From: Platerodrilus igneus
Lineage: Eukaryota; Arthropoda; Insecta; Coleoptera; Lycidae
Reading direction: 5' to 3'
NCBI GenBank assembly: GCA_036346225.1
Contig: JARFIW010000942.1
Coordinates: forward strand, 2,191,001-2,255,000
Length of the DNA stretch: 64,000 nt
This document shows positions 56,796-64,000 of the stretch, in pieces. Both the position numbers and the translations under genes were made by a program. The notes under the pieces were generated by a model that made no database searches, was not told the origin of the DNA, and was given only the letters and a program-made list of their open reading frames with translations. Every line of letters starts with the position of its first letter. The first letter of the stretch is position 1.

Positions 56796-57510
56796 GTCAA
56801 TTCTCATTAGTTGATAATTATTGCAAATATTATAGTGTATATTTCGATATTCGAGAGTATTTTTGAAATGCACGGTAACCACTTCCACTTCCGAATGCAC
56901 TCGGTGATGTCATAATTTACCCGATGTAGGGGCGATCGATATTTGTTTACAGGCTTTAACAGGAACTTTTGCTTCACATTTCAAACAAGGAAGATCGAGA
57001 AAGCTTCACCGGTACTATTTAAGGTAGTGTTTTTAATTATATGATATTTTGAAGTTATCTGATTGTAAGCTTAAGTAATTATTTAATGTTATTTCTTAAT
57101 GTTTTAAGATGGCAATTGACTTAACCACAAAGATGTTGTGTAGATTTTTTGTTTGTAAATTTAATGCCACGATTGTTTAAGTTTTTTAAAAGTGCGTTTT
57201 AGCCGATGCAATCATAGTGAATAATTCTTAATTTTTGCTTACTAGATCGATGTATTTAATTAATATGCATTGATATAAAGATTTAGTGCCTGAATCTGGG
57301 CTTCTGTTTCTGTAAAATTTAGTATGTATTTGTTACAAGCATATTTTAAAATTTGTTTTCAATGTTGTAATAATTTGTTATGATTATGTAAATGTTTATT
57401 TCAGTTTTAGCAGAGTGTTTCTAACTGCATAATTCAGGTCTCATTTGTAATGACCTAACCATCAGTTAGTTAGAAGGGTCTAACGTATTGTAACGACCTG
57501 TTCAACGTTT
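56796..57510 (+). repeat. Repeat D, copy 1
   Basis: About 715 bp matching the reverse complement of 61945-62640. Blocks include CACTTCCACTT-CGAATGCACT, GATGTAGGGGCGATCGAT, TTAAGATGGCAATTGACTTA, GAATCTGGGCTTCTGTTTCT and TAATGACCTAACCATCAGTT. No convincing coding frame. In the other copy repeat C follows directly. Confidence 0.9.
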
Positions 57511-60500
57511 ATTCCTGGAGTGCCAGGAAAGTGTGGAATGTAAACAAATGAGAGAGATTAAACCGATATTAGATGTTGTACCTAAGAATACAGAACTTTG
57601 GGAAAAGTTTGATAGTCCAAAGTGACGCGTAGCGGTCAAATTACGCGACTACCGCTAAGATTTTTGCAGTGAGATGTTTCTGTTGGAATTGTGTCTCCGG
57701 TTGGCGATAGGTGGGAGGATGTTATGTAACCGTGATTATTACTGATATAGTAGGGGTGGCTAAAACAGTTTTACGTAATAAAAGTTTTGAAATTAATTTG
57801 GCCTTGTGTTGTAAAAAAGATAAAAAAAACAAAAGTTGTTTTTATTCTGTAAGATTTTTGAAAGCTTGAAAGTTGTAAAATAAAAAAATAATTTTTCCTG
57901 AGTTGTAATAGTGGTTGTTTCCTTCATTCATTAAATAGAACACGAATTCTAGAATCATTTACCATTACGGGTAGTGATAGAATAACCCTATAGCTTAATT
58001 TGTACAGTAGCTTATATGCACTATAATTGTAAGCTTAACATTAATGACCTATGTTAAATCGCATTCTTTGTTGTACATTTAAACTTAACTTGCAAACAAT
58101 TTATATTATCTCATAATTGGGTTTTCCTGTTGGATAATAAATAAATTCATGCATGTTATCCTCCTGCAGTTATATTAGCTATGATGAGGTTTAAAATCCT
58201 CAAAGTTACATTAATAGGGTTACAAAGCATGGAAAATAATATCAAATATTAAAAAAAATTATAGGGATATTTCTGGCATATTCAATACAATTTCTATTAT
58301 TAGTTTGCATAGTTAATGTGATTCTACTGGAGAGCGCTTTAAAATTAACTCGAAAAAAAGTAACAATAGGGGCCCAAAAAACGGTTTAGGAACACAGAAG
58401 CATTAAGTGTGATTTTAAATGAAGGCATGACAATGATCGCATGTTTTTCGTTGGCGTATTTTACGAGCTAGTGAACTGTATCGACGACGAATGTGTTAAT
58501 TTAACATGAAAAAGCATTGTAAGTACGAATATTAAAACTTACCAGTGCTTGTGATTGCCATGTTAACCAAAACGATGTTGACGAGCAATAACTTCTTATC
58601 AGTCTTCTAAATGGCGAGTGGGAATAACGAAGATAACCAAAAATAATGCCCATAAGGCCGTGAAACTTAAAATAACTAAAGATTACTTAAACATGAGGGA
58701 ATAGGACAGTAACAGAGGACAAAGAAGGTATAGGATGTAGATGAAGCAAAGGCTTAAGTATATAGACCAAATTAAAAAAGAGATCAATATAGTTATAATG
58801 CAGCACTGAAAGAGCAACTCAAGAAGAGTGGAGGGTTCCCTTAAATCAGCTTTTAGATGATTGAGAGAGAATATAACTGTGCCTAATTATTTATTAATAA
58901 TTAAATAGCATTCTAGAAGTAAAATACATTTATGAAATAAATTTATTGATAAAAATTACATTGGTGAATGCTGCATAATTCTTAGAATTAATAAATTTTT
59001 TCAGATCATTTGGTAAAATTTGTATTAATATAATGATATAAAATAACCAACAAAAATAAAGTAACTCCCAAGGAATTTGCAAGTACTGCCAGGTGCATAT
59101 CGGTGATCATCTTGAAGCTAGAACAATTATTCACTCTTAAAACTGGAATTTTTAAATTCAGTCAATTTTGAAATTACCGCTAACGTATAACTGTCACCTA
59201 CAACTGTCAAAAGTAGCCGTCGGTAGTCGGAAACTAAACGGTTTGAAATTGTTTAGATTATTAATTTAATAATTTTCGGATATAATAGTGCCTTTGTCAT
59301 ATTTTTTGCAACGAAATATAGCGTCTGTAACGAGTAAGTAGTCTTATATGTGTTATGTATGGTATTTAGAGTAACGATAGTAGGTTACAGTAATTGAACT
59401 GTAATTGTTGACATTCAAATTAATTCGTTTTAAAAATATCAGACTTCATAGTGTATAATTATTTATTGAATTTTAGTTACTTACCTTTTATTTGATATTG
59501 ATTATTACAGTTCAATTTAGTTTTTTAACGATTTTTAACGTGGCTCTTGGCAACTTCAACAAATGACAGAATAATAGAATTGTCAGAATAATTGTTACTG
59601 TTGCCAAACTGTTTTTATAAGCACACCATCAACTTCAAAAACCCTAAACCGTGCTTTAATTTACACTCTTATACGTTGTTGTGAGTGAACTCACCAATTG
59701 AAACATGCCAATTGCATTTAAACATACTGATAATATTTTATTTATGTACAGACATTTACAATTAGTGTGAAGAAATTTAGCAAGTAGTTTTTATATAATA
59801 TATTACATTTAATGTCCGAGCTTCCACTTTTTACTATTTGTAATTTAAATATCGTTTACTTACATTTGAAACGCCTGAAATTTTTTGTCAAAGACAATAA
59901 GCGGCGACTGTAGTAAAGCTGAGATAAATAGTTTTTATTCAAAATAAGTTATGTAAACTTTCCAATTTGATTTTCAGAACACATTGTAGTACTAGGACTT
60001 TCCTATGAGTAGCTTACAAATAGTAATGCAATTAGAAGGTATTAAATATTTAAGACCAAAAGTTGATTTCTTATGAATGTGATAACTTGGAACATTTAGT
60101 TGCAATAATAGATTTTGATAAGAATCTTTTATTTTAGTAAATGTTTTGCCTTTGTGATATAGTCCTACGACTATCCTGAATACTTGGGACAGGATCCAGG
60201 TGAGTTATCGTATAAAATAAACACGAGTTGTCGGGGAAAAATATGATTTACTTACATAACCAATGTCAATGTTGCTCATATAAAGTTACTCGTTAATAAC
60301 TGCCTAGAGGAAGTGTTACAATACATTACTTTTAAAAATAATAAAATATAAACATACAAATAAATGGATTCAAACAGTATAGTCCTGTCTATCATAAATA
60401 AAATATGGTTTTACAGTGAAACTAAATTTGTCAGGTGGGGTGAGGCAGTTATATACTATTATAAACAAAGCTTATTTTAAAGCACGTTATATCATAAGCA

Positions 60501-60533
60501 AAAGAACTATACTTGTCAAACAGAATACATACT
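57511..60533. other. Stretch without recognisable gene
   Basis: AT-rich; no coding frame, RNA gene or recognisable element. It lies between the two inverted copies of repeat D. Confidence 0.4.
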
Positions 60534-60652
60534 TTTTAAAATGATCTTTATTTACGTTTCAATCCATGACCTAGGATCGTTGTCAAAATAATATTATCTT
60601 GACAACGATCCTAGGTCATGCATCGAAACGAAAATAAACATCATTTTAACAA
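60534..60652. repeat. Foldback with about 54-bp arms
   Basis: Arms 60534-60587 and 60599-60652 are inverted copies around an 11-bp centre. The right arm reads TTGACAACGATCCTAGGTCA then TGCATCGAAACG, the same 'gatcctaggtca...cgaaacg' style of end seen in Penelope-like elements. Confidence 0.8.
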
Positions 60653-60974
60653 ATATAAGTGGCTTTATGCCCAAGAAAGATTAAAAAGAATAGTTAACAA
60701 ACCACAACAAACATACAGAGAGTATTCAGAATAGATACTCTAAGAAACAAAGTGAAAGTAATTTGGAATATTAAAGGATGGGTGATTGTGTACACTAGAT
60801 TTGTCATTTACCACATTTACAAAACATTTGCAACAGTTCAGGGGGTGATTTTCGAATCCATTCGTTACTGAAAGTATACGTTTGTGATGTCAGAAATGAA
60901 TAGATTGTCTGAAAGTCGATTTGTAATGTAACGCACCTTAAGACTGACCTGATACCTTCTATAAACGGCACACA

Positions 60975-61935
60975 TCCTGGTCACGGCACCAAATCTTGTG
61001 TATCCTGGTCACGCAGCTGATCTGTAATGTAATCGACCTGAAGGCTGCTCTCTTGACAATACCTTGGCCTTGTGATCTAGTCGTCTAGTGGCTGTGGCTA
61101 GTGACACCTACGTTGTGCGACCGTAACTTAACCCAAATATACACTGAGATGGCGTTAAGGCAGGAAGGTTTGAAATAAAACTACAATAGTTAACGACCCT
61201 ACTTTAATTATTATATGATAACCTCAAAATTAGATTATCATCAATTAAACATGAATTACAAGAGCAAACAGTGCCGGACTCCGTGGGTTAACGCTGAGGA
61301 AAGAGTATCGGCAGATAAAACCTCAACAACCCTGTGTTTCTAACTGCATAAATACACTTCTCCAAGGATGGAATGGCGAACAAGCACCCTGTGCACCTTT
61401 AATATTACGCGATGTCAACTGTTACGCAGACATTCTACACATGAGACTGAAGAAAGGTTAGTGTAGTCTAGCTAGTCTTATCTAGAGTGTAACAGGGACG
61501 GCTGTGCCGTTACTACCTGCCTAAAGTTGAAGACGAAGAACACCGGGAAGATTAGGACCTTGACTACCAATATTCCACTCCGCACGGCAATAAAATGTTA
61601 GTAAATTCAACAAAGGCCCAAACATACACATTTATCGTACATACCATTAGCAGTTTACAGCCCGTTTGGCAATATGGTTCACAATGGCTAACCGACATTC
61701 TATTGTTGTATAAACATTACTACAAATACTTGATAAAAACAAATTTTTATAAACAAACATGAAGTTAAACATGAATATATGCTATGATGGTACTAAACAA
61801 AGTGCACAAATTGAATCGACTATCCTATACACAGTTATAATGCAAACACGTTAATACGGGGTCATAGCAGAGGTTTGCTATAATCACGTCATAACAAAAA
61901 TAATAAATCTCAACATTAGTTACCGATAGAATTGC
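60975..61935 (-). repeat. Repeat C, copy 2
   Basis: Reverse complement of 39028-39905 with about 50 extra bases near 61285-61330 (AACGCTGAGGAAAGAGTATC region) and a short duplication of the GACCAGGAT end at 60977-61015. Confidence 0.85.
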
Positions 61936-61944
61936 AGGTTATAA

Positions 61945-62660
61945 TACGTTACACCCTTCAAACTAACTGATGGTTAGGTCATTACAAACGAGACATGAAT
62001 TATGCCGTTAGAAACACTTGGCTAAAACTGAAATAAACATTTACATAATCATAACAAATTATTACAACATTGAAATCCAATTATAAAATATGCTTGTAAC
62101 AAATACATACCAAATTTTACAGAAACAGAAGCCCAGATTCAGGCACTAAATCTTTATATCAATGCATATTAATTAAATACATCGATCTAGTAAGCAAAGG
62201 TTAAGAATTATTCATTATGATTGCATCGGCTAAAACGTGCTTTTAAAAAAATTAAACAATCGTGGTATTAAATTTACAAACAAAAATTTACATAACATCT
62301 TTGTGGTTAATTCAATTGCCATCTTAAAACATTACGAAATTACGTTAAATAATTACTTAAGCTTTGATGCAATCAGATAACTTGAAAATATCATACAATT
62401 AAAAACATTACCTCTAAATAATACCAGTGAGGCTTTTCGATCTTCTTCCATGTTTGAAATGTGAAGCAAAAGTCCCTGTTAAAGCCTGTAAATGAATATC
62501 GATCGCCCCCTACATCGCATGACGTCACCAAGTGCATTTGAAAGTGGAAGTGGTTACCGTGCTGTTCAAAAATACTTTTGAATATCGAAATATATACTAT
62601 AATATTTGCAATAATTATCAACCACTGAGAATTGACTAAAAGAAATAGTACGAATCACTA
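61945..62660 (-). repeat. Repeat D, copy 2 (empty site for the 56.7-kb insertion)
   Basis: Reverse complement of 56666-57510 without the 104-bp foldback. It joins repeat C at about 61940, showing that D and C are parts of one larger repeat of about 1.7 kb. Confidence 0.9.
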
Positions 62661-63485
62661 CAGATTCTTGAACATTTTCTACATTTGTGGATGTACAAAT
62701 TGTATTCGTTCTTTAATGAGTACTTTAGTAGTATACGCTACCTATCCAACCTAATAAAACTGTCATTTGAAGCACAAAAGATGCTTTGTGATTTGAAGTT
62801 AATGTTCATACTAACATTAATGACGGTAGAGGTTTGTGGTAACAAGTGGAAATGTTCTAGGCGTGGCTTCATTCATGTCGTCACTGCTGTATGTAAAGCA
62901 CTTCCCTCACAGTGAGGGAGTTTGAAATGTTGACAATGCTTAATATGATTCAAGTGTTTCACCTTTTATAACTTTTATATAAAAATTGAACTTTCTATTG
63001 ACATTTTGCTTCATAGTGTGCACGAACCTCAGGATTTTTTTTTCATTTATTAATATTTAACAATGAACATTTGTAGTGACGAAATAAACTGACAAGGAGT
63101 CTTTATGTATAACCAATACGCAATCTAGCAATTAAGTTTTGTACTCGGTACAGTACAAGAGATAATCACAGCAACGAACTAACATTCATCTATAATAGAT
63201 TCTTCGGCGAAGAACTAATATGATCGGGAAAGCATACAAAAGCTATAGCCAAAAACAATCTTTCATTTAAAATTGTAGAGTATATAGCTAATCGTTAATT
63301 TACTATACCGTTTTTTAAAATACAATATTATAATATACAGTGTTCTTTTGCGTATGGTTGTAAGATCAGGGAACAATATACTTATGCCTAACCAGACCTC
63401 ACCATACAATACATTGCATTAAAACAATACAACAACCACAATAATAACATCGCAGCACAGCGAGAAATATCACACCTGTGTAATA
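62661..63485. other. Stretch without recognisable gene
   Basis: AT-rich. Holds a 15-bp perfect palindrome CCCTCACAGTGAGGG at about 62903. A 76-codon plus frame (62685-62915) has no family resemblance. Confidence 0.4.
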
Positions 63486-64000
63486 CAGTTATACCTCGCT
63501 ATACGATCGCTCTTTATACGGCATTTCGCTATAACGGCTCTCTTCAATTAAGGCACGTTTTCGATTTATGGCCTAAAATGTTTCGCTATAACGACAAAAA
63601 AACTTTTTTTCGATGTCGATATATCTACATGTTGCCAATCTTACGCAAGTGCAATTTTGATGCACACTCTTTTCTATTTCCTCTTGTTTACAAGCGTTAT
63701 TCAGTGTGTGTTCATAATGATGACAGTGATCTGTAGGTTACCATTTCTTCATCGTCTTCAGATTAAAGCCATTTAAAAAAAATTATGTACTAGGTTATCA
63801 TAAAGTAAGGGATATATTTTAAATCATTACAACTTTTTAATAAATTAAGTTAGTAACATAAAATAAACAAAATCTAGTTGCTTAATGAATGGGATTTTAC
63901 CGTATCTATGAGAAACAAAAGCGTTGTCATAACAATTGTTGACACTAGTGTCAAAACGAAATTACTCAATTTGAAGTTTTATTTCGAAATTAAAACTCAA
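63486..64000 (+). mobile_element. Terminus of a pogo/Tigger-like element, runs off the window
   Basis: CAGTTATACCTCGCTATACG begins right after TA (63484-63485), matching the style of the 29141 terminus (CAGTACACTCGCTATAATAT). TTTCGCTATAACG is repeated at about 63522 and 63582, as in many Tigger 5' regions. No transposase frame is seen before the window ends. Confidence 0.5.

Overview
The window is eukaryotic, AT-rich and almost entirely made of transposable-element debris. BEL/Pao, several Gypsy lineages, Copia, a Penelope-like element, an endonuclease-type LINE, a tRNA-derived SINE, hAT and pogo/Tigger occur together, with (TA)n tracts and arthropod-style tRNA-Lys primer-binding sequences. 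This points to a large, repeat-rich arthropod genome, probably an insect; the species cannot be named from the sequence. No complete host gene was found. The only host-like coding pieces are a histone H4 fragment, one plausible signal-peptide first exon with a good splice donor, and one weaker exon-like block.

Layout. 0-9 kb: a Gypsy gag relic (+), a minus-strand Gypsy integrase relic with its 3' LTR, and a short array of tRNA-Lys PBS-like modules. 9.6-13.6 kb: a tandem tRNA-SINE array bracketed by two copies of a LINE 3' tail, then a minus-strand LINE reverse transcriptase. 15.2-17.6 kb: a 5'-truncated minus-strand Gypsy element whose pol reading frame runs into an OARD1-like ADP-ribose macrodomain and a CCCH zinc finger just before the 3' LTR. 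18-20.2 kb: rearranged BEL/Pao fragments. 20.4-22.5 kb: two more arrays of PBS-like modules (-). 24.4-27.8 kb: a large palindrome built from two head-to-head Penelope GIY-YIG copies. 29.1-30.7 kb: a decayed pogo/Tigger transposase with an internal 202-bp tandem duplication. 34.4-34.9 kb: a foldback element. 35.7-39.0 kb: a broken Copia element interrupted by the H4 fragment and a hAT element.

40.6-54.8 kb is the best-resolved structure. A BEL/Pao element (LTRs 40601-40983 and 54442-54835, 5-bp duplication GCAGG) is split by a later Gypsy insertion (LTRs 44093-44779 and 52089-52773, 4-bp duplication ATAT). The Gypsy copy carries gag, protease, RT, RNase H and integrase but is broken by many frameshifts despite almost identical LTRs. 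The BEL copy has an intact 773-residue gag-protease-RT start but has lost most of its integrase core.

54.9-64 kb holds a possibly coding minus-strand relic, a 104-bp foldback insertion with a 13-bp target duplication (the empty site is preserved in an inverted paralogue 6 kb away), two families of inverted-repeat noncoding elements, and the terminus of a second pogo-like transposon. The coding elements are copies of the retrotransposition and transposition machineries and none looks intact. The most interesting item is the macrodomain and CCCH extension of the Gypsy polyprotein, because macrodomains reverse ADP-ribosylation and could act against host PARP-type defences.
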